This document shows positions 7,954-15,813 of a stretch of 52,150 nucleotides of DNA, piece after piece. Below the pieces are notes generated by a model. That model had not been told where the DNA came from, did not search any database, and saw only the letters and a list, made by a program, of their open reading frames with translations. Positions within the stretch are counted from its first letter, which is position 1; the number at the start of each line of letters is the position of its first letter. This stretch comes from an uncultured Ruminiclostridium sp. (GTDB taxonomy: Bacteria > Bacillota > Clostridia > Oscillospirales > Acutalibacteraceae): assembly GCA_902490005.1 (NCBI GenBank), contig CABUCM010000018.1, positions 1 through 52,150 of the forward strand. The letters run 5' to 3'. The position numbers and the translations under genes were made by a program.

Positions 7954-8754
7954 ATGGCAGGAGAAAAAACCTATCCGGAGGAGCGCCTGGTCCGGATTAT
8001 GGAAATCATCAAACAACACCGCTCCGTTACCGTTGACGAGCTTGCCGGATTGTTCGGCATGACTGGCGCCACCATCCGGGCGGATCTGCGCACCTTGGAG
8101 TCCCGGGGCATGGTCACCCGCACCCACGGCGGCGCGCTGCCGCGGGAGCTGGCGGACCCTACTTTTCAATTGGACAGGGACCCGGTTTATCAAAGCCGGC
8201 TGAACCGGATGGCGCCGGAAAAGGAAGCCATCGGTATCGCCTGCGCCCAATATATTGCCAAAGAGGACTGCGTTATGCTGGATGACGGCAGCACCACCCT
8301 GTATGTGGCGAAGCATTTTAACAGCCAGCGGGGCGCTACCGTCATTACAAACGGCCTTACTATCTGCAACGAATTAGTGAGCCATCCCAACTGCAAGGTG
8401 ATTTGCACCGGCGGCTGCCTGGTCCCGGGGGACCTTGCCTTCAACGGCCGCACCGCCGAGGATACCGTCCGGAAATTCCACACCTCCTGCACGGTGCTCG
8501 GCGCCAGCGGCCTGACCCTGACCGAGGGGTTAACCGCGCCCGACGAGGAACGGGCGGAGCTGAAAAAATGTATGATCGACAGTTCAGTGAAAACCATCAT
8601 CGTGGCGGACCATACCAAGCTTTCCCGGGTCAGCATGGTGCCGGTGTGCGAAATCGGATTTATCGATGTGCTGGTTACCGACTGGGGCGCGGCGGAAGAA
8701 CAATTAGAGGGTTACCGCGCCCTGGGCATCCACGTCATCGTGGCAAAACCCTGA
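7954..8754 (+). CDS. DeoR/GlpR-family transcriptional regulator
   Basis: A 266-residue DeoR-type repressor. The N-terminal winged helix-turn-helix is at residues ~10-60 (VTVDELAGLFGMTGATIRAD, then LESRGMVTRTHGGALP), followed by a sugar-phosphate-sensing domain with DDGSTTLYVAKHF. Start ATG 7954 has a textbook AAGGAGG; an in-frame extension upstream lies inside rpiB-like coding sequence and is rejected. Such regulators normally repress their own sugar operon until a phosphorylated intermediate binds. The divergent region 5368-5720 is the likely operator location. Confidence 0.92.
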   Translation: MAGEKTYPEERLVRIMEIIKQHRSVTVDELAGLFGMTGATIRADLRTLESRGMVTRTHGGALPRELADPTFQLDRDPVYQSRLNRMAPEKEAIGIACAQYIAKEDCVMLDDGSTTLYVAKHFNSQRGATVITNGLTICNELVSHPNCKVICTGGCLVPGDLAFNGRTAEDTVRKFHTSCTVLGASGLTLTEGLTAPDEERAELKKCMIDSSVKTIIVADHTKLSRVSMVPVCEIGFIDVLVTDWGAAEEQLEGYRALGIHVIVAKP

Positions 8755-8777
8755 AAAGCAAAAGGAGGCGTACAGCC

Positions 8778-9737
8778 ATGAAAGAGAGCCGCGTGTGGGT
8801 GCTGGGAAGCTCTAATCTGGACACCACCTTCCTGGTGGACCGGCTCCCGCAAAACGGAGAATCCCTGATGATCCGGGGACAATTTGAAGCGCCGGGAGGA
8901 AAGGGCGCCAATACGGCAGTGGTCTGCCGAAAGTCAGGCGCACCGGTAAGCTTTATCGGCTGTATCGGCGCCGACCCGGCTGGCGACAGCCTGTTAGACG
9001 CCTTTCAGAAGGCGGATATCGACACCACCCATCTTCTGCGGTTAGAGGATATCCCCACCGGCCGGGCTTACGTCCTGGTGGACGCGGCGGGGGACAATAT
9101 AGTTTTAGTCAACCCCGGCGCCAACCAGCAGGTCCCTTTGACCCTTTCCCCCAGCTTTTCCGCCGGGGATTGGCTGGTGACTCAATACGAGGTCAATCTC
9201 AGCAGCGTGGCTTATTACCTCCGGGCCGCCAGACAGGCGGGAGTCCACACCCTGCTGAACCCGTCGCCTTTTCTCCGGGATGAGGAAACCCTCGCTTTGG
9301 CGGACTATTTGGTGCTCAACGAAACCGAAGCCGCCGCCATTACGGGATATTCCCCTTCCGCGCCGGAGCAAGCCGGAAAGGCCGCTTTTGCCGCAGCCCG
9401 GCAATACGGCTGCGCAGCCGTGGTCATCACCCTGGGAGAGCGCGGCGCCGTTCTTGCCTGGGAAGGCCGGGTGTTCCAGATGCCTGGTTTCCCGGTGGCG
9501 GTCACAGACACCCAGGGGGCCGGGGATACCTTTTTCGGCGTGTTCACCGCCTCACTTTACGACGGGCTTTCTCCAGAGCAAGCCCTGCACCGGGCGAATA
9601 TCGCAGCCGCCCTCAGTGTTCAGGCCAAAGGCTCCGCCCAGACATCTTTTCCCGGAATCGAGGCCATTGACCGCCAATGGAAAACACAATTTAAGCGATT
9701 ATCATCAGAAAACGCTGGCATGCCGCCCAGCCCCTGA
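8778..9737 (+). CDS. PfkB-family sugar kinase (ribokinase-like)
   Basis: A 319-residue kinase of the ribokinase/PfkB family, which phosphorylates a sugar with ATP in the cytoplasm. The N-terminal motif region reads APGGKGANTAVVC near residue 35, and the catalytic DTQGAGDTFFG motif (second PfkB signature) lies near residue 245. Start ATG 8778 follows AAAGGAGG; the longer in-frame extension into the regulator gene is rejected. Within this operon it is the only kinase, so it probably makes the sugar phosphate used by the isomerase and transketolase. Confidence 0.92.
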   Translation: MKESRVWVLGSSNLDTTFLVDRLPQNGESLMIRGQFEAPGGKGANTAVVCRKSGAPVSFIGCIGADPAGDSLLDAFQKADIDTTHLLRLEDIPTGRAYVLVDAAGDNIVLVNPGANQQVPLTLSPSFSAGDWLVTQYEVNLSSVAYYLRAARQAGVHTLLNPSPFLRDEETLALADYLVLNETEAAAITGYSPSAPEQAGKAAFAAARQYGCAAVVITLGERGAVLAWEGRVFQMPGFPVAVTDTQGAGDTFFGVFTASLYDGLSPEQALHRANIAAALSVQAKGSAQTSFPGIEAIDRQWKTQFKRLSSENAGMPPSP

Positions 9738-9749
9738 GGAGGAAATGAA

Positions 9750-10814
9750 ATGCTGCTTTCAAAGGACGCGAAAGAGCGTCTGACCGCCTGGTGGGAGCAC
9801 CAGGATATGGACCGCCCTTGTTTCGCTATTTGCCGCCAGGATGCGCCGGCGGATGATCTGTTCACCGAGGATGTCTCCTCCTATTGGACTGATGTGGATG
9901 GCATTTTAAAACGGAATATGTGGAAAATCGACCATACCACCTCCTACTGCGAAGGTGTCAAGGCCCATTACATTGATTTTGGATCCACCCCTCTGGGCGC
10001 CTGCCTGGGAGGCGAGCTGAATTTGGTGGACCGCCGGACCACCTGGAACGTCCCGTTCCTTTCCGAAGTGGATGAGGTTACGGACCTGACGCTTCAGCCG
10101 GATAATAAGTGGTGGAAGCTGATCCGCCAGGTGACGGAACGGTCCGCGGCCTCCGCCTGCGGCCATCATTACGTGACCTATACCTCACTGGCCGGCATCC
10201 TGGATATTTTATCCGCGTTAATGGGCCTTGAGCCCACTTTATACGCTTTGATTGACAGCCCGGATGAGGTGCTTCAGGCAGAAAACCATCTGCTTAACAT
10301 CTGGGAACAGGTATTCCGAGAGCTGGGGCAGATCATTGACCGCAGCCAAAACGACGGCTATGTGGGGGGCTGGCCGGGAATCTGGTCTCCAGGCCGAAGC
10401 TACCCCATTCAAGAGGATATGACCTATATGCTGTCGGTAGAAATGTTTGAGAAATTTGGGCTTCCCTACATTGACGCCATGGCCCAAATGATGGATGACC
10501 CCTACTATCATCTGGATGGCAAGGGCGCTATTAAGTGCGTGGATTCCCTGTGCGGCCTTTCCAAATTAAAAGTGGTACAGTGGATGCCCGGCGCGGGGAA
10601 CGAGGAGCTTTCTCAATGGCATGATCTCATCAAGCATATTTTAAGCCTGGGAAAATCCGTTCATGTCTACGCTCGTCCTGACGAGGTGGCTCCTTTGATC
10701 AAGGCGGTAGGCTCTAAGGGTGTTCTTGTGGGCGTCATGTTTGAAAATGATCAAGAGATCAGCCGCTTTTTAGACGAATATAAGCTGAACCCAGAGGATA
10801 TTCCGGCTGTTTGA
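9750..10814 (+). CDS. Uroporphyrinogen decarboxylase-like (UroD/MtaA fold) protein
   Basis: A 354-residue protein resembling the UroD/MtaA superfamily (COG0407-like): an N-terminal KERLTAWWEHQDMDRP segment typical of sugar-locus members, then a TIM-barrel-type body with YYHLDGKGAIKCVDSLC (~250-266), VVQWMPGAG and GKSVHVYARPDEV. True UroD enzymes make coproporphyrinogen and MtaA/MtbA relatives transfer methyl groups to corrinoids, but neither fits this sugar operon and no corrinoid protein is nearby. It is the last gene before a terminator and is 12 bases behind the kinase, so it belongs to the operon. Its role is unknown; possibilities include a decarboxylase or lyase acting on the sugar product. 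Family call is moderate. Confidence 0.65.
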   Translation: MLLSKDAKERLTAWWEHQDMDRPCFAICRQDAPADDLFTEDVSSYWTDVDGILKRNMWKIDHTTSYCEGVKAHYIDFGSTPLGACLGGELNLVDRRTTWNVPFLSEVDEVTDLTLQPDNKWWKLIRQVTERSAASACGHHYVTYTSLAGILDILSALMGLEPTLYALIDSPDEVLQAENHLLNIWEQVFRELGQIIDRSQNDGYVGGWPGIWSPGRSYPIQEDMTYMLSVEMFEKFGLPYIDAMAQMMDDPYYHLDGKGAIKCVDSLCGLSKLKVVQWMPGAGNEELSQWHDLIKHILSLGKSVHVYARPDEVAPLIKAVGSKGVLVGVMFENDQEISRFLDEYKLNPEDIPAV

Positions 10815-10836
10815 TGATTTCGCCTCTTATCCTGGC

Positions 10837-10875
10837 AAAAGCCTCCTTCCGCCTTTCGGCGTGAGGGGGCTTTTT
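10837..10875 (+). terminator. Rho-independent terminator of the transketolase operon
   Basis: AAAAGCCTCC...GAGGGGGCTTTTT with a CCGCC/GGCG inner stem and five T at the end, 23 bases after the UroD-like stop codon. Confidence 0.85.
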
Positions 10876-10941
10876 ACCAGGAATTTATTTTTTCATAAAG
10901 AAAAGGCCCGGAAGCTTTCCGCGCCAAAAACGCCCTTTTGT

Positions 10942-10970
10942 TTGACTTGCCAGCCTGGATTTTGTATAAT
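10942..10970 (+). promoter_or_regulatory. Sigma-A promoter of the LURP-one-like gene
   Basis: TTGACT (10942-10947), 17-base spacer, perfect TATAAT (10965-10970), 46 bases before the start codon. Confidence 0.8.
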
Positions 10971-11016
10971 AATACCCTGAAGAATATTATTTTCTGAAGC
11001 CAAGAAAGGAATCTTT

Positions 11017-11490
11017 ATGAGGCTGCTATTTAAACAACGCTTTTTTTCCTGGTTTGACAGCTATGATATCTATGACGAGCAGGGCGCGCCGGTGTTCACC
11101 GTCAAAGGAAAGCTTTCCTGGGGCCATTGTTTGGAAATCTTTAACGCTGCCGGCAGCCATGTAGGCACTGTCAAGGAAGAAATCCTCACCTTTCTGCCTA
11201 GGTTCGCTATCTATATCAACGGGCAGTACATGGGACAGATCAAAAAGGAATTCACATTTTTTAAACCGGTTTTCCATTTAGACTGCAGCCAATGGCGGGT
11301 GGAAGGCGACTTTTTCCAGTGGAATTATCAGGTGGTGGACGCCTATGGCGCCCCTGTGATGCAGGCTAGCAAGCAGCTTTTTAATTGGACCGATACTTAT
11401 GTAATCGATATAGCGGACCCCAAAAACACTCTGCTTTCCCTGATGATCGTTTTGGCCATCGACGCGGCAAAGTGCTCTGAAAACAATTAA
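11017..11490 (+). CDS. LURP-one-related (YxjI-like) protein
   Basis: A 157-residue protein of the LURP-one-related/tubby-C-like family. It shows the expected run of short beta-strands: MRLLFKQRFFSWFDSYDIYD, then YINGQYMGQIKKEFTFFKP and a C-terminal hydrophobic helix (TLLSLMIVLAIDAAKC). No signal peptide is present. The bacterial members have no settled function; a membrane-associated or phospholipid-binding role has been suggested from the scramblase-like fold. It is a single-gene unit with its own promoter and terminator. Confidence 0.8.
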   Translation: MRLLFKQRFFSWFDSYDIYDEQGAPVFTVKGKLSWGHCLEIFNAAGSHVGTVKEEILTFLPRFAIYINGQYMGQIKKEFTFFKPVFHLDCSQWRVEGDFFQWNYQVVDAYGAPVMQASKQLFNWTDTYVIDIADPKNTLLSLMIVLAIDAAKCSENN

Positions 11491-11546
11491 CCTTCGGAAA
11501 AAAGCCCAAGGCGAGGGCTGAAATCTGAAAAGGTTTTGGTTGACCC

Positions 11547-11586
11547 AAAAAGAGGCAGGCTGATAAAATCAGCCTGCCTCTTTTTT
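11547..11586. terminator. Bidirectional terminator between the LURP-one gene and rlmD
   Basis: AAAGAGGCAGGCTGA pairs with TCAGCCTGCCTCTTT around a TAAAA loop. T runs lie on both strands, serving the two convergent genes. Confidence 0.92.
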
Positions 11587-11617
11587 CTCTTTTAAAGCTT
11601 GCTCTCTTCCGCCCTTA

Positions 11618-12976
11618 TCAAGACAGGTCCAATTGGGCGACGCATTCCACATGGGCGGTCCGGGGAAATAAATCCACCGGCGTCAAGCCGCGCACCGGAT
11701 AGCCCGCCTGGGCCAAAAGCTTCAAATCCCTGGCAAGGGTAGCCGGGTCGCAGGAAACATAAACGATCCGCCGGGGCGCCATAGCCGCAATGGTTTCCAG
11801 CAGCTCCGTGCTGCATCCCTTCCTTGGCGGGTCCACCACCACTACCGTGGGGCGCTCTCCCCGCTCCTGGAGCATCCGGGCCGCCCGGGCCGCGTCTCCG
11901 CAAAAAAACTCTATGTTGGTAATCCCGTTTCTGTGGGCGTTTGCTTTGGCATCCTGGATAGCCTCGGGCACCACCTCCACGCCGATCACCTTTTTGGCTC
12001 TGGAAGCCATGGTCATCCCAATGGTCCCGGTCCCGCAGTAAAGGTCCAGCACCGTATCCTCCGGCCCTAGGCCGGCATATTCCCCGGCAAGGCGGTAAAG
12101 TGTTTCCGCCTGTTCCCGGTTCACCTGGTAAAAAGACAAGGGAGACAGAAAAAAAGACAGGCCGCACAGGGTATCGGTGACCCCGTCTTTTCCCCAAAGG
12201 GTCTGGCACCGCCTTCCCAGAATTACGTTGGTTTTCTCTTTATTACTGTTAAACACCACGCTTTCCAGCTGGGGCAGAATGTCCCTCAGCCGGCGGACCA
12301 GCTCCTCGCCGTGGGGAAGGCTGTTCCCGTTTCCCACCAGGCACACCATCAAAGCTCCGGTAGACGACGCTTCCCGCAGGTAAAGGTGACGCAAAAGCCC
12401 CCGGTGGGATGATTCCTCATAGGTGGAAATCCGGCAGTCCCTTATCCATCCCTTTACGATTTTTATGGCGGCGGTAAAGGATTCCGGCTGCAAGGCGCAG
12501 TCGTCCAGTGGGATGATCCGGTGGCTGTGCAGGGCGTAAAAGCCCATGATTCCCTCTCCGCCGGGCGCCGTTCCAATAGGAAGCTGGGCCTTATTCCGGT
12601 AACGTTCCGTTTTTTTCGCTCCCACTACCGGCGGCACCGCCAGTTCCTGAAAGCCGCCGATTCTTCTAACCGCATCCTCCACCCGCCGGCGCTTTGCCTC
12701 CAGCTCCGCTTCATAGGTGATATGACGGAAGCTGCATCCGCCGCACTGGGAATAGCGGGGGCATTCAGGATCGGTCCGGTCCCGGGACGGGGCCAGTATC
12801 TCCTCAATTTTTCCAAAAGCGTAATTTTTCAGCACCTTGACGATCCGGACCCGCAGGGTGTCTCCCGCGGCGGCGCCAGGGACAAATACCGCCATGCCGC
12901 CGGCCCGGCCCACGCCGTTCCCCTCCGCGGTATAGCCAGTGATTTCTATAGTTTCCATGTCATTTTTACGCATCAT
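11618..12976 (-). CDS. rlmD: 23S rRNA (uracil-C5)-methyltransferase, RlmD/RumA family
   Basis: A ~452-residue SAM-dependent RNA methyltransferase. An N-terminal TRAM domain (residues 7-65) binds RNA; the iron-sulfur cysteines are in ECPRYSQCGGCSFRH (Cys72, Cys78, Cys81) with a fourth likely in DDCAL. The SAM site is DLYCGTGTIGM, then VVVDPPRKG and the catalytic-cysteine motif VYVSCDPATLARD. I take ATG 12976, which overlaps the azlD stop as TAATG; other in-frame ATGs lie at 12991 and 12973. Gram-positive relatives (RlmCD) can modify two uridines, so the exact target is not certain. Confidence 0.92.
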   Translation of the reverse strand: MMRKNDMETIEITGYTAEGNGVGRAGGMAVFVPGAAAGDTLRVRIVKVLKNYAFGKIEEILAPSRDRTDPECPRYSQCGGCSFRHITYEAELEAKRRRVEDAVRRIGGFQELAVPPVVGAKKTERYRNKAQLPIGTAPGGEGIMGFYALHSHRIIPLDDCALQPESFTAAIKIVKGWIRDCRISTYEESSHRGLLRHLYLREASSTGALMVCLVGNGNSLPHGEELVRRLRDILPQLESVVFNSNKEKTNVILGRRCQTLWGKDGVTDTLCGLSFFLSPLSFYQVNREQAETLYRLAGEYAGLGPEDTVLDLYCGTGTIGMTMASRAKKVIGVEVVPEAIQDAKANAHRNGITNIEFFCGDAARAARMLQERGERPTVVVVDPPRKGCSTELLETIAAMAPRRIVYVSCDPATLARDLKLLAQAGYPVRGLTPVDLFPRTAHVECVAQLDLS

Positions 12977-13314
12977 TACCATCCCATCCACAGCAAAACC
13001 TGCTGCACCACAAACACCGTGGCGGTGGAAGCCAGAGCCACAGTCAAAAGCCCCCGGTTACGGTACGCCAAAACCAGCGCCACCAGCAAACCCGCCGCCG
13101 CGGAGGGAATCCCGGTCACAGGGTTGTCCGAGGTCGCGTACAGGATCGCCGGAAACGTCATGGCGCTGAGCACAGCATAGGGCACATAGGTCAAAAACGA
13201 CCGGATAAACTTGTTTTCAATTTTCCGCTGAAATACCGCCAACGGCAGCATACGGGGCAGATATGTGACCACAGCCATCACCGCCGTGGCCGCCAGCACC
13301 ATACCGTAATTCAC
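12976..13314 (-). CDS. azlD: AzlD-family branched-chain amino acid transport subunit
   Basis: A 112-residue, four-segment membrane protein of the AzlD family (YLPRMLPLAVFQRKIENKF near the N-terminus is characteristic). AzlD works with AzlC in exporting branched-chain amino acids or analogues. Its start overlaps the azlC stop by four bases (ATGA) and its stop overlaps the rlmD start, so azlC-azlD-rlmD form one transcript. Confidence 0.9.
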   Translation of the reverse strand: MNYGMVLAATAVMAVVTYLPRMLPLAVFQRKIENKFIRSFLTYVPYAVLSAMTFPAILYATSDNPVTGIPSAAAGLLVALVLAYRNRGLLTVALASTATVFVVQQVLLWMGW

Positions 13315-14057
13315 TTTACCGCCTCCTTTTGGGCAGGCGGTTCTTCCTCATCCACAGGAAACCGCAGGGCCATAATCCCCGCCGCGGCCACGGCGCAGAT
13401 GATAATGACCCAGCCGCTGGAAAGCTGGTTCAGCCCCGGCACGTAATAAAAAACGCAGCTGAAGGCCGCGGCCAGCACCACGGTGACAGCCACCGGCTTT
13501 GCCTCCCGGCAGGGAGGGATAATAATGGCGATAAACATACCATAAATGGCGATTCCCAGGGCGCTTCTCACGGAAAGGGGCAACAGGCCCGTGGCGGTGG
13601 CCCCCAGCACCGTTCCCAGCGCCCAGCCCACATAGGGGGTGAGGATCAATCCCGCCAGATATCGGGCGGTGAGCTCTTTTTTCTGCCGTATCGCCACGGC
13701 AAACACCTCATCGGTGACGCCGAAGGAAAGGAGTAGGCGCTCGATCAGCTTCATGTTGGGATCCACCTTTTGGGACAGGGACAGGGACATGAGCATATAG
13801 CGGATATTGATGACAAAGGTGGTGACGGCGATTTCCAAAAGCGTCCCGCCGGATAGGATCAGGGCGGTTCCCGCGAACTGCCCCGCTGAAGTCAGGTTGG
13901 TCATGGAGATGAGCAAGGACGACCAGGGTGCCAGCCCGCCCTCTGTAGCCATCATGCCAAAGGTGAAGGCCACGGAGATATAGCCAAGACAAATGGGGAG
14001 CCCATCCTTCAGTCCCTGTTGAAACAATGGGTTCCCCTGTTTTTGCTGCTGCGACAA
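13311..14057 (-). CDS. azlC: AzlC-family branched-chain amino acid permease
   Basis: A 248-residue inner-membrane protein of the AzlC/YgaZ family: GLKDGLPICLGYISVAFTFG at the N-terminus, the conserved INIRYMLMSLSLSQ, and several hydrophobic segments. It is the large subunit of the AzlCD exporter. Start is TTG 14057 behind TTTAGGAG; no in-frame ATG is closer. It ends with an acidic tail (DEEEPPAQKEAVK). Confidence 0.9.
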   Translation of the reverse strand: MSQQQKQGNPLFQQGLKDGLPICLGYISVAFTFGMMATEGGLAPWSSLLISMTNLTSAGQFAGTALILSGGTLLEIAVTTFVINIRYMLMSLSLSQKVDPNMKLIERLLLSFGVTDEVFAVAIRQKKELTARYLAGLILTPYVGWALGTVLGATATGLLPLSVRSALGIAIYGMFIAIIIPPCREAKPVAVTVVLAAAFSCVFYYVPGLNQLSSGWVIIICAVAAAGIMALRFPVDEEEPPAQKEAVK

Positions 14058-14099
14058 AATTCACACGCTCCTAAAGTAACCTTTTAGATCCGCTGCCGA

Positions 14100-15233
14100 T
14101 CAGGTCATCGCCAGAAGATAGTCGTGGAAGGTATAATTACAGGCTGATTTGATGTTGTTCATGACCAAGATCTCGTCGATCCCGTTTTCCGCCGCGTAGC
14201 TGGCGAGGCTGCCTTCCCAATAGCGCATATCGATGACATGCACCTCGCTGTAATGGGGCGCTAAAAACGGGGCGAAGGCGTTGCCGAAAGACTCCTTCAG
14301 CACCGCGATCTTTTTTCCGTTTTTCATGGCCGGGTCCTGGTTCTGAATTTTAAACAACTGGTTATCACCGCCTAAAAATACGCCGTAGGCGTTAGCCCCC
14401 TCCGCGTATTCGGCGAGCATACTGGTTTCCAGCCATTCTGTGGAACCCTGGTACATCACCTGGCAGTCATAATCCCCGGGAATTTCAAAATACTCCACGG
14501 AATCCGGGTTTTGCTCTAAAACAGGCTCTCCGGTGATATCGTACAAAAGCCCTAGCAGGCCGGGAATCGATTTCTTCTCCATATCCTCTTGGGCGATAGG
14601 GGTAAAGCCTGCCTCCTTGGCGAACTCAGTATAGGCGTAATAAGCCCCCAGGCCCGTCCAGTGGTGGTCCGTGTTAAAATATAAGTACTCCAGCTTGTGC
14701 AGGGATAGGACGTCATATACATCCACGCCCTTTACCTCGGCGCTGTAATTGTTGTAAACCGCGTCCAGCGTAGGGCGCTCGGAAACGGAAAATTCCGCTT
14801 TATATTTTTCAGGAAGGGCAAATTCCACGTGGGTAGGAACTACAATGTTGTAAACCTGGGCGCTGGGAACCGCCCGCTGGATGGAGGAAATCACTTCAGC
14901 GTAATCCGCCGCCTGTTCCTGGCAGTCGTAAAAGGCCTCCAACGCCATTTTGCCGTACATGACGATGCCTTCGCTGAGATAAGGCTCCGCCGTGGGATCC
15001 TCGGGAATCTCCGGAATAGACGGGGCCTCGCTGGACGAAGCTTGGGAGCTTTCCGGCTCCTGGGAGGATACTTCCTGGGAACTGGCTTCCGCCTGAGACG
15101 AAGAAACCTGCGAGGACGGGGCGGAAGAGGTTTCTCCGGGATCGGAGGAACAGCCCGCCGCAGCCAGCATGCATACAGCCAGCAGTGCGGCCATGATTCG
15201 TTTTTTACAATTGGCGTTCTTTTTTATTTCCAT
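14100..15233 (-). CDS. DHHW-family lipoprotein
   Basis: A 377-residue exported protein. The signal ends in the lipobox LAAAGC (Cys28), followed by about 45 Ser/Gln/Glu-rich residues as a spacer. The body carries the signature DHHW (residues 189-192, in NTDHHWTGLGAYYA) and the C-terminal ESFGNAFAPFLAPHY and VIDMRYW motifs. The family is related to AlgX/AlgJ-type SGNH proteins often found beside MBOAT O-acyltransferases, but no MBOAT gene is nearby. A role in acylation of a surface polymer is family-based inference. Confidence 0.85.
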   Translation of the reverse strand: MEIKKNANCKKRIMAALLAVCMLAAAGCSSDPGETSSAPSSQVSSSQAEASSQEVSSQEPESSQASSSEAPSIPEIPEDPTAEPYLSEGIVMYGKMALEAFYDCQEQAADYAEVISSIQRAVPSAQVYNIVVPTHVEFALPEKYKAEFSVSERPTLDAVYNNYSAEVKGVDVYDVLSLHKLEYLYFNTDHHWTGLGAYYAYTEFAKEAGFTPIAQEDMEKKSIPGLLGLLYDITGEPVLEQNPDSVEYFEIPGDYDCQVMYQGSTEWLETSMLAEYAEGANAYGVFLGGDNQLFKIQNQDPAMKNGKKIAVLKESFGNAFAPFLAPHYSEVHVIDMRYWEGSLASYAAENGIDEILVMNNIKSACNYTFHDYLLAMT

Positions 15234-15343
15234 GGTATTTCCTTCTTTCCCAATACAATACGAAACCGCCCAGCCTCCCTTTTTCCTTGGCAGGCTGGGA
15301 ACGGAAGCATTTGTATTATATCAAATAAAAAACCTGATTTCAA

Positions 15344-15385
15344 GGAAACAGCCGCCAATTCTAAAATTGGCGGCTGTTTCCTTTT
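15344..15385. terminator. Strong hairpin terminator between DUF1540 and DHHW genes
   Basis: GGAAACAGCCGCCAATT pairs perfectly with AATTGGCGGCTGTTTCC around a CTAA loop (17 bp). On the minus strand it follows the DUF1540 gene. Confidence 0.75.
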
Positions 15386-15487
15386 CGATTTGATATTTTG
15401 CTTTGGAAGGATGGTTGAGTGTTAGCAGATCGCGAAAAATTTTAACTATCGCTGGTAAATCATCAATACTCTTTTAAAAAAGACCCC

Positions 15488-15664
15488 TTAGCAACACTGC
15501 TTCGGCTGGAAGGACTCGCAATCGGTGCACTGACAAACAGTGGGGTTTGCCTCGTGAGTTCCTACGGTAATCTTATCCAAGGCACAGTAATCCTTTGTTT
15601 CGCAGTGATTCTTGCACTGAACCACGCTGCACCGGATGCTCTCATTCGCTTTACAACGATCCAT
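15488..15664 (-). CDS. DUF1540 cysteine-rich small protein
   Basis: A 58-residue protein with ten cysteines in DUF1540 spacing: IRCSVVQCKNHC, then YCALDKITVG, VCQCTDCESF and a CC end. The cysteines suggest metal or iron-sulfur binding; the family is common in clostridial spore formers and has no assigned function. Start ATG 15664 follows GAGGTG; a longer in-frame extension upstream is rejected because it lacks family likeness. The 5' leader contains an inverted repeat (15692-15712). Confidence 0.85.
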   Translation of the reverse strand: MDRCKANESIRCSVVQCKNHCETKDYCALDKITVGTHEANPTVCQCTDCESFQPKQCC

Positions 15665-15691
15665 TCGTATCACCTCAATTTTTATTTCAAA

Positions 15692-15712
15692 GGACAGTCT
15701 TCTTTTCTGTCC
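15692..15712 (-). promoter_or_regulatory. Inverted repeat in the DUF1540 leader
   Basis: GGACAG at 15692-15697 and CTGTCC at 15707-15712 form a 6-bp inverted repeat with a 9-base centre, 28 bases upstream of the start codon. It could be an operator or a weak RNA hairpin. Confidence 0.35.
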
Positions 15713-15761
15713 AAGCTTAGTATGTGTTGTTTCCTTTGTCTTATTGTAGGTAAAAAATGGT

Positions 15762-15790
15762 AAAAAAAGGCGCTCCCAAATGGAAGCGCC
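15762..15790 (-). terminator. Terminator of the HtrA-like gene
   Basis: Read on the minus strand, GGCGCT pairs with AGCGCC and is followed by seven T, 24 bases past the protease stop codon. Confidence 0.8.
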
Positions 15791-15813
15791 CTGAAAAGTA
15801 AACCTATTTTTTA

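Noticed and set aside
8403..8777. Upstream extension of the PfkB kinase
   Set aside because: Lies entirely in the DeoR gene in another frame; ATG 8778 has a strong ribosome site.
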